DNA of 50,551 nt from Deltaproteobacteria bacterium (lineage in GTDB: Bacteria > Desulfobacterota > Desulfobacteria > Desulfobacterales > Desulfatibacillaceae). The translations under genes and the position numbers were made by a program. Of the stretch, positions 33,626 to 41,827 are shown one piece after another (positions within the stretch are counted from its first letter, which is position 1; each line of letters opens with the position of its first letter). The stretch covers positions 1 to 50,551 of the forward strand of contig JACRLG010000008.1 in the NCBI GenBank assembly GCA_016235345.1. The letters are read 5' to 3'. The notes under the pieces are model-generated. The model was not told the DNA's origin. It searched no databases and saw nothing but the letters and a program-made list of their open reading frames with translations.

Positions 33626-33655
33626 CTTCATCCACCGTTTCAATCGGGAAGCCTC

Positions 33656-35305
33656 ATGGAAAAAATCTTCGGCAACACAAGCGGCCTTTCGGCCCGCGAG
33701 GAAAACACCCTTCTGCGCTTCTACCGCAGGCAGACCCCGCCTGAGGCGATCATCCACTGGGATATGGCCTTAGCCGCTGGCCGCCTCTCCCGGGAGCTGA
33801 GGCGTCAGATAGGCTTTCTCATCGACAGGGCTGGCACGGTCCATTTCGTAATCGTGGGCGACTACAAGAGCATCCACATTCCAAGCCTCGCCGGCTACCG
33901 CTACGGCCTGGGACGCCTGAAGGGGCTTCGGTTCGTGCACACCCATCTCGACGGCGAGCCCCTCACCGAGGAGGACCTGACCGACCTCACCCTTTTGCGC
34001 CTGGATTTCACCTCTGCCATCGAGGTGGGCGACGACGGGATTCCCCGGCGCTTCCACGCGGCCCACCCGGTGCCGCACGCGGAGGGGCAGAAGCCTTACA
34101 GGGTGCTCGATCCCATACAACCCTCCGGCCTGGACCTTGGGGTAGCCACCCTGATTTCCGAGCTTGAAGGCGAGCTTGAGCGCGGTCGCCCCCAACGCGA
34201 CACGGCGGACACCGCCCGAAGGGCCATCCTGGTATCGGTGACAGGGGCCTCACGCACAGAGGCATCAACCCACATGGACGAACTCGTCGAGCTGGCCAAG
34301 AGCGCGGGAATCGCCGTTGCCGGAACCGTGATCCAGCACCGGGCCCACCCGGACCCCAAGACCTTCATGGGCCAGGGGAAATTGAAGGAAATCGGAATCC
34401 TGATCCAGATGAGGGAGGCGGATCTCCTGGTTTTTGACCAGAACCTTTCGCCCTCCCAGATAAGCGCGGTGTCTGACTTCCTGGACATAGCCGTTATCGA
34501 CCGCACCCAGCTCATTTTGGATATCTTCGCCCAGCGCGCCCACACCCGCGAGGGCAAACTCCAGGTGGAGCTTGCGCAACTGAAGTACCTTCTGCCCCGG
34601 CTGGTGGGCAAAAACCCGGCGCTTTCAAGGCTTGCGGGCGGCATAGGCACTCGTGGGCCGGGTGAATCCAAGCTCGAAATAGACCGCCGCAGGGCGCACG
34701 AGCGCATTGAGCGCATTGAAAAGGAACTTTCGCTTGTAAAGAAAAAGCGGGGCGTCCAGAGAGGCAAGCGTGAAAAAGCCGGGCTTCCGGTGGTCTCCAT
34801 CGTCGGCTACACCAACGCGGGAAAATCCACGCTTTTAAACGTCCTCACCGGCTCGGTGGTCATAGCCGAAGACAAGCTCTTCGCCACCCTCGATCCGTCC
34901 AGCAGAAGGCTCCGCTTTCCCCGCGAGCGTGAAATCATCATCACCGACACCGTGGGTTTCATAAGGGACCTTCCCAAGGACCTTGTGGCGGCCTTTTCGG
35001 CCACCCTGGAGGAGCTTATCCACGCAGACCTTCTTCTTCACGTGATGGACGCCGAAAACCCGCGCCTCGAAGAGCAGATAGCCAGCGTGGAAAAAATCCT
35101 TGCCCAACTGGAACTGGACCGGATTCCGGTCCTAAGGGTCCTCAACAAGTGCGACCTTCTGGACCAGGAGACCATCGAAACCCTTGTGCGGCGTCACGAG
35201 GGCATGGCCGTATCCGCCAAAAACCCTGAAACCCTGCCCCCGCTTCTTTTCCGCATGGAGGAGATGCTTTTTTGCACTGGCACCCTTCCGCCGGGCCACT
35301 GCTGA
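33656..35305 (+). CDS. hflX: GTPase HflX (ribosome-splitting), N-terminally extended
   Basis: A 549-residue HflX GTPase that splits stalled ribosomes. The GTPase domain has G1 GYTNAGKS near residue 382, G3 DTVGF near 430 and G4 NKCD near 495. The preceding HflX domain has DLVEL-type blocks, the glycine-rich GGIGTRGPGESKLE and the HRAHPDPKTFMGQGK motif. About 170 residues lie before the usual HflX domain, making it longer than E. coli HflX (426). The gene starts 30 bases after the PP-loop gene and is probably co-transcribed. Confidence 0.9.
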   Translation: MEKIFGNTSGLSAREENTLLRFYRRQTPPEAIIHWDMALAAGRLSRELRRQIGFLIDRAGTVHFVIVGDYKSIHIPSLAGYRYGLGRLKGLRFVHTHLDGEPLTEEDLTDLTLLRLDFTSAIEVGDDGIPRRFHAAHPVPHAEGQKPYRVLDPIQPSGLDLGVATLISELEGELERGRPQRDTADTARRAILVSVTGASRTEASTHMDELVELAKSAGIAVAGTVIQHRAHPDPKTFMGQGKLKEIGILIQMREADLLVFDQNLSPSQISAVSDFLDIAVIDRTQLILDIFAQRAHTREGKLQVELAQLKYLLPRLVGKNPALSRLAGGIGTRGPGESKLEIDRRRAHERIERIEKELSLVKKKRGVQRGKREKAGLPVVSIVGYTNAGKSTLLNVLTGSVVIAEDKLFATLDPSSRRLRFPREREIIITDTVGFIRDLPKDLVAAFSATLEELIHADLLLHVMDAENPRLEEQIASVEKILAQLELDRIPVLRVLNKCDLLDQETIETLVRRHEGMAVSAKNPETLPPLLFRMEEMLFCTGTLPPGHC

Positions 35306-35428
35306 TCTTTCGGACGAGCTGGTGGCGGGCGCATGACAAGCGCTTTGACCTTGCGGGAAAGCCTGTGATACTAGTAAGATGACAATAAGAAAAACCTCCC
35401 TTTTCCCAACCTTTTTTAAGGAAACATC

Positions 35429-37051
35429 ATGATTCGGGTCACCTGCCTAGGCGGAGCGGGGGGCGTTACCGGCTCCCAGTATTATCTCGAAACCAGCCGG
35501 GGGAAGAAGCTCCTGGTTGACTGCGGCATGTTCCAGGGCGGAAAGCTTCAGGAAGCCAAAAACTTCGCCCCCTGGGGATTTTCGCCAAAGGACATCCCCA
35601 CCCTCATTCTCACCCACGCCCACGTGGACCACTGCGGAAGAATCCCAAAGCTCGTGAAGGACGGCTTTAACGGGAAAATCCTTGCAACCGCCCCCACCAT
35701 AGACCTTTGCCGCATACTTTTGCTGGACTCGGCCCACATCCAGGAAATGAACGCCGAGTGGCAGACTATGAAAAACCGCCGCCAGGCCAAAAAGCCCGTG
35801 CCGCCCCTTTACACCACCGCCGACGCAGAACACTCCCTGGAGCACTTCAGCCCGGTGGAGCGCGACGTGGTAAAGGAAATCGAGCCGGGGGTGAGGCTAA
35901 GGCTCAGAAACGCCGGGCACATCCTTGGCTCGTGCATAGCGGAGCTTTGGATCGACGAAGGCGACGAAACCGTGAAGATCGTGTTTTCTGGCGATCTGGG
36001 CAAGGGCGACCAGCTCATCGTGCGCGACGCCCAGGAAATCTACAACGCCGATTACGTTTTCATGGAATCCACCTACGGAGACCGCTTCCACCGCTCCTTT
36101 GCCGAGAGCAAGGTCGAGCTTCTGGAGTGCATAGAATACGCGGCAAAAAACAAGGAAAAGGTGCTCATCCCGTCCTTTGCCGTGGAGCGCACCCAGGAGA
36201 TTCTCTACGTCCTTTCCGAGTTTTACCGGGAAGGAAAGCTGCCGGACATCCCGGTTTACCTGGACAGCCCCCTTGCCATAAAGGCCACGGACATCTTCCG
36301 GAAATACAGGAAGGAATACGACGAGGCGGCCCAGGCGATAGTAAGCACCGGCGTCGATCCCTTTGATCTTCCCAACCTGAAGGCCACCCTCACCCCCGCC
36401 CAGTCTGCAGCCATAAACGAAAAGGACGGCCCCGCCATCGTGATAGCCGGAAACGGCATGTGCACGGCGGGCCGCATCAAGTTCCACCTGAAGTACAACC
36501 TGTGGCGTCCGGGGGCCTGCCTGGTTTTCGTGGGCTTCCAGGCGGCGGGCTCCACTGGCCGCAAGATCATCGAAGGGGCCAAGTCGGTAAAAATATTGCG
36601 GGAAATGGTGGCCGTAAAGGCCAGGGTCTCCACCATCGGCGGGTTTTCAGCCCATGCCGACCAGAACGATCTTCTGGAATGGGTGGGGCATTTCACCGAG
36701 TGCAAGCCGCGCATCTTTCTTGTCCACGGCGAAACCGGGGCCAAGGAGGTCCTGTCCGAAAAGATCACCCAGCAGTTCGGGCTCTCCGTCCACGTGCCGG
36801 TCGCCGGGGAATCCCTCCTTCTTTCGCCCAGGGACCTCAAGGTTGAAAAGCCCGAACAGGTGGCGGTTGAGGAGGAAAGCATGGACACCATGCACAACGA
36901 GCTGGTGGACATGGAAAACCTCTTGCGCCAGATCAAAAAGGAGCTTCCCGAACGCTGGAGCCGGGTAAAGGATGGCGACCACGGCCTCGAGCGCCTCCAG
37001 TTCATCCACGAGGAGCTGAGAAGCCTCCTGAATCACGAAAACGGAGCCTGA
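35429..37051 (+). CDS. MBL/beta-CASP-fold ribonuclease-like protein
   Basis: A 540-residue protein of the metallo-beta-lactamase/beta-CASP/RMMBL family (YkqC/CPSF73-like, bacterial MBL exonuclease branch). It has the motif HxHxDH at 63-68 (THAHVDHCG), Asp in SGDLGKGDQ, and the beta-CASP motifs PSFAVERTQE and CTAGR. The C-terminal HGETGAKEVL belongs to the RMMBL segment. A helical tail of about 65 residues follows (ESMDTMHNELVDMENLLRQI). RNA cleavage is inferred from the family. AAGGAAA precedes the ATG. It ends six bases before the MCE operon. Confidence 0.85.
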   Translation: MIRVTCLGGAGGVTGSQYYLETSRGKKLLVDCGMFQGGKLQEAKNFAPWGFSPKDIPTLILTHAHVDHCGRIPKLVKDGFNGKILATAPTIDLCRILLLDSAHIQEMNAEWQTMKNRRQAKKPVPPLYTTADAEHSLEHFSPVERDVVKEIEPGVRLRLRNAGHILGSCIAELWIDEGDETVKIVFSGDLGKGDQLIVRDAQEIYNADYVFMESTYGDRFHRSFAESKVELLECIEYAAKNKEKVLIPSFAVERTQEILYVLSEFYREGKLPDIPVYLDSPLAIKATDIFRKYRKEYDEAAQAIVSTGVDPFDLPNLKATLTPAQSAAINEKDGPAIVIAGNGMCTAGRIKFHLKYNLWRPGACLVFVGFQAAGSTGRKIIEGAKSVKILREMVAVKARVSTIGGFSAHADQNDLLEWVGHFTECKPRIFLVHGETGAKEVLSEKITQQFGLSVHVPVAGESLLLSPRDLKVEKPEQVAVEEESMDTMHNELVDMENLLRQIKKELPERWSRVKDGDHGLERLQFIHEELRSLLNHENGA

Positions 37052-37057
37052 TGACGC

Positions 37058-38188
37058 ATGGCGGCGGAGTCATCATACGCCTTCCACAAGGAAGATGACG
37101 GCGGCATGGTCCTGGCCTTTTCGGGAAGCCTCGACCACGACGCCCACGGGCGCTTTTCGCTCGTTCTGCGCAAGGCCCTTGCCGCCAACAAAAAGGCCGC
37201 CGTAAGCCTGGACCTGACGGAGGTGACCCATCTGGATGATTTCGGGGCCCTTCTGGTGGATGACGCCATCAACACGATCTTGAAGGCTGGCGGCACCTGC
37301 CCGGAAATCAGGGCGTCGGGCGAGGTGCGGGACGTCTTGGACCTTTTCAAGCTCTCCGAGGCCAGCAAGGCCCCCCTGGCGCCCAAGAACCGCCTGCCCA
37401 ACCCTGTTATACGGCTTGGGGGCGCTGTTCTGGACGGGCTGGCCCAGTACCGGGACATCGCCCGCTATACCGGCTCCATCGTGTTCTGCCTTTTCTACGC
37501 CCTGGCCCATCCCCGCTCGGTGCGCTGGGGCGACGTCATCACCTCCATGCGCCAGGTGGGGGTGGACGCGGTCCCCATAGTGGGGCTCATCAGCTTTCTC
37601 TTGGGCTTCATCATAGCCTTCATGTCCTCGGCCCAGCTTGCCCCTTTCGGCGGCAACCTCTTTGTGGCGAGCCTCGTGAGCCTTGCCATGGTGCGCGAGC
37701 TTTCCCCCATCATGACCGCCATAGTGGTGTCCGGCAGATCGGGCTCGGCCTTCGCCTCGGAAATCGGCACCATGAAAATCAACGAGGAGGTTAACGCCTT
37801 AGCCGTGATGGGATTCGACCCGGTGCTCTTCCTGGTCATTCCCAAACTTCTGGGCTCCTTCGTGGTGGTTCCCATCCTGACTCTTTTTTCCTGCCTTTTC
37901 GGCGTGTTCGGGGGGCTGGTGGTGGGTCTTCTGGTGCTAAACCTCACCTATGAAACCTACATCAACCAGACCATCAAGTACCTTGAGATGAACCACATCA
38001 TCTGGGCCGTGGGAAAGGGCGCGTTTTTTTCGGTGCTGATTTCCTGGATAGGATGCCTAAGGGGCTTCCAGGTGCGCGGCGGGGCCGTGGCAGTGGGGGC
38101 CGCCGCCACAAGCGCCGTGGTTTCGGGAATTTTTCTCGTCATATTCTGGGACTCCATCTTCGCCTTTATCCAGCTTTACTGGGACTAG
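37058..38188 (+). CDS. mlaE: MlaE-type lipid ABC permease fused to STAS domain
   Basis: A 376-residue fusion. Residues about 1-105 form a STAS domain with the anti-sigma-antagonist pattern (GSLDHDAHGRFSLVLRKALA, then DLTEVTHLDDFGALLVDDAI), analogous to separate MlaB. Residues about 115-376 are the MlaE permease: QLAPFGGNLFVASLV, then MVRELSPIMTAIVVSGRSGSAFASEIGTMKINEE, the family signature. The protein should move phospholipids between inner and outer membrane with the following genes. The ATG at 37058 is six bases after the previous stop. Its stop is three bases before mlaF. Confidence 0.92.
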   Translation: MAAESSYAFHKEDDGGMVLAFSGSLDHDAHGRFSLVLRKALAANKKAAVSLDLTEVTHLDDFGALLVDDAINTILKAGGTCPEIRASGEVRDVLDLFKLSEASKAPLAPKNRLPNPVIRLGGAVLDGLAQYRDIARYTGSIVFCLFYALAHPRSVRWGDVITSMRQVGVDAVPIVGLISFLLGFIIAFMSSAQLAPFGGNLFVASLVSLAMVRELSPIMTAIVVSGRSGSAFASEIGTMKINEEVNALAVMGFDPVLFLVIPKLLGSFVVVPILTLFSCLFGVFGGLVVGLLVLNLTYETYINQTIKYLEMNHIIWAVGKGAFFSVLISWIGCLRGFQVRGGAVAVGAAATSAVVSGIFLVIFWDSIFAFIQLYWD

Positions 38189-38191
38189 ACC

Positions 38192-38953
38192 ATGAGCGGC
38201 GACCCGATAATAAAGGTGGAGAACCTGACTGCTGGCTACGGCGAAACCGTGATCTTAAAGGACGTCAATTTCACGGTGGAAAGGGGCGAGGTGGTGGTTC
38301 TGGTGGGGGGCTCAGGCTGCGGCAAGAGCACCCTTTTGAAGCACATGATAGGGCTTCTGCCCCCCATTTCGGGCAAAATCGTGATAGACGGCGTGGACGT
38401 GGCCCGGGCGGGTGAAAAAGAGTACCGGCTGCTTCTGAAAAGGATCGGCGTCCTTTTCCAGGGCGCGGCCCTTCTTGGGTCTCTGACCGTGGGCGAAAAC
38501 GTGGCTCTGCCCCTGGAATGGAGCGCCCGCATCGACCAGCACTCCAGGGACGAGCTGGTGAAGCTGAAACTGGCCGCAGTTGACCTTTCCGGCTACGAAA
38601 ACCACTTTCCGTCGGAAATTTCGGGCGGCATGGCCAAGCGGGCCGGAATCGCCAGGGCAATGGCCTTGAATCCGGCCATCCTCTTTTTCGACGAGCCCTC
38701 AGCAGGCCTCGATCCCATAACGTCGGCGGAGCTGGACGATCTCATCCTCACCATGAACCGGGTCTTTAAAACCACCATGGTGATAGTCACCCACGAGCTT
38801 TCCAGCATCCACACCGTCGCCGACCGCGCGGTGGTGCTGGACAAGGCCCGCAAGGGGATAGCGGCTGTGGGCCATCCGAAAACCCTTGCCGAATCGGGCG
38901 ACGACCCGGTGGTTTACCGCTTTTTCAATCCCCGTGGCGCAAGAAAGGAATAG
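38192..38953 (+). CDS. mlaF: MlaF-type lipid ABC transporter ATPase
   Basis: A 253-residue ABC ATPase. Walker A is GGSGCGKST near residue 42, the signature is SGGMAKRAGIARA and Walker B is ILFFDEPSAGLDP. The H-loop His is VTHELSS. It follows the permease by three bases and precedes the MCE gene by three bases, so the three are one operon. Confidence 0.94.
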   Translation: MSGDPIIKVENLTAGYGETVILKDVNFTVERGEVVVLVGGSGCGKSTLLKHMIGLLPPISGKIVIDGVDVARAGEKEYRLLLKRIGVLFQGAALLGSLTVGENVALPLEWSARIDQHSRDELVKLKLAAVDLSGYENHFPSEISGGMAKRAGIARAMALNPAILFFDEPSAGLDPITSAELDDLILTMNRVFKTTMVIVTHELSSIHTVADRAVVLDKARKGIAAVGHPKTLAESGDDPVVYRFFNPRGARKE

Positions 38954-38956
38954 GCC

Positions 38957-40105
38957 GTGGCATCAGTGCGAACCAAGTTTTCCGTGGGCCTTTTCCTCAT
39001 CGCCGGGGTGCTCATGCTTTCATTCGCCATCATCTGGATCGGAAGCCAGGGCTATCTGAAGCAGGGCAAGGATTTCGTCATCTATTTCGACGAGTCGGTC
39101 CAGGGCCTGGAAAAAGACTCCCAGGTGAAGTACAGGGGCGTGGCAGTGGGCCGCGTGGAGGACATAAGGGTTGCGCCGGACGGGCTTCTCATCCAGGTCA
39201 AGGTCCAGATAGACCCCACCCAGGTGGACCTGGACCTAAGCAGGGAAAACGTCCACCGCCTGGTGGCCCAGCTAAAAAGCGTGGGCATAACCGGCATCAT
39301 GTTCATCGAACTTGACCGCCAGACCCCGAAAACCGCAGCCCCTCCCATGCGCCTGGGTTTCAAGGCCCCACGCACCGTTATCGCCAGCAAGCCAAGCGAC
39401 ATGCGCCTTTTCTTCGCCGGGGCTGAGTCCCTTTTCCGGCGCATAGAAAAACTTGAAATCGAAAAGGTGATAGCGGGCGTGAACCGCGACCTGGACCACC
39501 TTGACCAGGCCATCGTCGCCGCCGACGTAAAGGGAATCTCGAACCGACTCACCACCTCCCTTGACCGGGCCAACGCCATGCTGGCAAAGGAGAACTGGAG
39601 CGGGATCATAAGCTCGGTCCAGAAGGCAGCCGCCGATCTCGAACTCGCCATGGCCGAGGCAAGGAAACTCGCGGAGGAAACCAACAAAACAGTGGCGTCC
39701 GCAACCGCCTCCGTTGACAAGGTGGGGGCCATACTGGATGAAAACAGGCCGGACGTCCGCGCCGCCATCACCGGCGTGCGCCATTCGGTTGAAAAGGTCC
39801 AGGCCCTTCTGGATGAAAACCGCAAGAGCCTTCGCTCCACCATGGCGGAGATCAACCGCGTGGTGGAGGAGGCCCGGAAAATGGCCGAAAGCGGCCAGCA
39901 GGCCATAGGCGACGGCTCGCGCCTTCTTGTGGGGGCGGACGTGCGCATGGCCGAGCTTACCAAGCACCTTCTGACCACGGTCCAAAACCTGGAAAGGGCC
40001 ACGGAAAACCTGAACCGGCTCCTGGAAAACACGGTGGAGGACCCCTCGGCCCTCATCTTCAGCCGCCCGGTGGACGAAAAGCCCGTGGCGAAAGAAAAAC
40101 AATAG
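38957..40105 (+). CDS. mlaD: MCE-domain (MlaD-like) periplasmic lipid-binding protein
   Basis: A 382-residue protein with one N-terminal membrane anchor (about 9-28) and a single MCE domain. The domain shows FDESVQGLEKDSQVKYRGV and VGRVEDIRV near residues 40-75. A very long coiled-coil C-terminus follows (about 155-365, repeated KSLRSTMAEINRVVEEARKMA-type helices). It is longer than E. coli MlaD (183), so the helices may span the periplasm like a tunnel, as in PqiB-type proteins. It starts with GTG at 38957, with AAAGGAAT upstream. Confidence 0.88.
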   Translation: MASVRTKFSVGLFLIAGVLMLSFAIIWIGSQGYLKQGKDFVIYFDESVQGLEKDSQVKYRGVAVGRVEDIRVAPDGLLIQVKVQIDPTQVDLDLSRENVHRLVAQLKSVGITGIMFIELDRQTPKTAAPPMRLGFKAPRTVIASKPSDMRLFFAGAESLFRRIEKLEIEKVIAGVNRDLDHLDQAIVAADVKGISNRLTTSLDRANAMLAKENWSGIISSVQKAAADLELAMAEARKLAEETNKTVASATASVDKVGAILDENRPDVRAAITGVRHSVEKVQALLDENRKSLRSTMAEINRVVEEARKMAESGQQAIGDGSRLLVGADVRMAELTKHLLTTVQNLERATENLNRLLENTVEDPSALIFSRPVDEKPVAKEKQ

Positions 40106-40159
40106 AATAGGACGGTTAACCCTGATGGGGTTTTGACGTCAGCCGGTGGAAGGTGCGCG

Positions 40160-40819
40160 ATGAAACTTGCCACGACGCGGATTTTGGGGGCGGCGGCCCT
40201 GTGCCTGCTTATAATTGCCCTGCTGGCGGCCCAGGGCTGCGGGCTTAGCCGCCCGTCACGGCCTTCGGTGCGGTATTATTCCCTGGATTACCCGACCCCG
40301 GCGGCCAGGGAGGGAACGCCGATTCCGGCGGTGATAAGGGTGGAGCGCTTTTCCGCCTCGCCCGCGCTTTCAGGAACCGCCATGCTCTACAGCGACGCGC
40401 CCTATGCCACGCGCGCCTACGCCCTGTACAGGTGGAGGTCCGCTCCCGCCGACATCGTGTCCTTTTTCCTGGCCCGCGACATGAAGGCCAGCGGGCTTTT
40501 TTCGGCGGCCCTTCCCTACGACACCAGGATTTCGCCCACTCACAGCCTGGAAGGCAGGGTGGAGGAGTTTTACGAGGCGGACCGCCCCAGGGGCGCGGTG
40601 TCGGCGGTGCTTTCGGTATCCGTAACCCTTGTCCGGGAAAGGGAGCCGGACGTGACCAAGAAGATCGTGTTCCAGAAAACCTACAGCGAGGTCCAGGAAG
40701 CCTCGGTGAACAACCCCCAGGCGGTGGCCGGGGCCATGAGCCAGGCCATGCAAAGGGTTTCCGCGAGGCTTATGGACGACGTTCAAAAGGCCCTGGCCAA
40801 GCCGCCAGCCGGAAAGTAG
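40160..40819 (+). CDS. ABC-type transport auxiliary lipoprotein (PqiC-like)
   Basis: A 219-residue lipoprotein (lipobox ending at C27, AAQGC). It has the YYSLDYP start and the RWRSAPADIVSFFLA block of the DUF330/PqiC auxiliary lipoprotein family, found next to MCE systems. It should sit in the outer-membrane inner leaflet and dock the MCE tunnel. The ATG at 40160 has GGAAGGTG upstream. It is in the MCE operon, 54 bases after mlaD. Confidence 0.8.
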   Translation: MKLATTRILGAAALCLLIIALLAAQGCGLSRPSRPSVRYYSLDYPTPAAREGTPIPAVIRVERFSASPALSGTAMLYSDAPYATRAYALYRWRSAPADIVSFFLARDMKASGLFSAALPYDTRISPTHSLEGRVEEFYEADRPRGAVSAVLSVSVTLVREREPDVTKKIVFQKTYSEVQEASVNNPQAVAGAMSQAMQRVSARLMDDVQKALAKPPAGK

Positions 40820-40855
40820 CTGACGGCCCAAGAGTTTCACGGAAGGAGAAGCATC

Positions 40856-41608
40856 ATGAAAAAAATCGCCCTGTCGGTAATTTTTCCGGCGGCCCTGGCA
40901 TTGATCCTGGCCGCCTGCGCCACGGCCTACGAGGCCAAGCCCCTTCCCTTCAAGGCCCCTTCGGCCTACGCCAACAGGGTTGAGGTAGCCGGGGCCCAGG
41001 TGGCGGCGGAAGCCTTCACGGACCCACAGAAGGCTAAGGAAGTCTTCGGTTTCGACGTTCGGGGGGCAGGATTCCTTCCGGTTCAGGTGGTTTTCGACAA
41101 CAGGGGGGACCATCGCATAAGGGTGGATGAGGCCCAGACCTTTCTGGAGGACGAGGCCGGAAACCTCTGGCCCATACTGGCCAAGGACCTGGCCGAGGAG
41201 CGCGCGGCGCGGTTTTCCGAAGGCAGGGCCATGATGAAGGAAGGCGCCAAGGACAGCCTGTACGGGGCCATCGGCGGAGCCCTGATCGGGGCGGCGGTGG
41301 GCATCGTCACGGGCGAGGGCGTGGGCGCAACGGCTGGCAAGGGAGCCGCAGTGGGAGCCGCCACCGGGGCCACCATGGGTGGGGCTTCCAAGTTGGGAGA
41401 CCGGGAGGCCAGGAACGCCATCGTGAGCGACCTTCACTCGAAAAGCCTGGAAAACCGGGTGGTTCCGCCCCAGGGACTTGCCTTTGGCGTGATCTTCTTT
41501 CCTGGCGAGGCCAAGACGGCCAAGGCCCTGAGGCTGAGACTGATTGACCTGGACGCCAGGACCGACCATGCGGTCACCATCTCACTCACCCCGCAACCGG
41601 CCGGTTGA
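40856..41608 (+). CDS. Lipoprotein with glycine-zipper segment
   Basis: A 250-residue lipoprotein (lipobox LAAC, C21). A central Gly/Ala-rich stretch (about 138-182) has the repeated GAxxGAxxG pattern of a glycine zipper, with a possible membrane-inserting role. The remainder contains FLPVQVVFDNRGDHRIRVDE, a beta-rich segment. AAGGAG lies upstream. It follows the MCE operon by 36 bases and may be its fifth gene. Its function is unknown. A hairpin element starts directly after its stop. Confidence 0.65.
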   Translation: MKKIALSVIFPAALALILAACATAYEAKPLPFKAPSAYANRVEVAGAQVAAEAFTDPQKAKEVFGFDVRGAGFLPVQVVFDNRGDHRIRVDEAQTFLEDEAGNLWPILAKDLAEERAARFSEGRAMMKEGAKDSLYGAIGGALIGAAVGIVTGEGVGATAGKGAAVGAATGATMGGASKLGDREARNAIVSDLHSKSLENRVVPPQGLAFGVIFFPGEAKTAKALRLRLIDLDARTDHAVTISLTPQPAG

Positions 41609-41731
41609 AGCCTGCCCAAAAACGCGAATCGCTGTGTCAGAGCAAAGCGGGCGGGGCATCATGTACGAAAAGTACTATTCCTCCCCACCCGCTTCACTCA
41701 ACCTTAGCGCTTCATCGTTTTTGAACAGGCT
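41609..41731 (+). repeat. Dispersed hairpin element, copy 5
   Basis: It starts at the first base after the lipoprotein stop. The outer arms are AGCCTGCCCAAAAACGCGAA and TTCATCGTTTTTGAACAGGCT. The inner stem pairs AAGCGGGCGGGG (41645-41656) with CCCCACCCGCTT (41683-41694), with one G-T step. The apex is GTAC-GAAAA-GTAC (41663-41675). The gap to 41827 has no gene. Confidence 0.85.
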
Positions 41732-41827
41732 TCATGTCCAGCCGTCTTGGACGCATTGTTCAACAATGGGGCCGTCTGAAGGACGCGCAATTTTACGCGG
41801 CGTCCCGGCCCTTGAAAATCACCCCGA

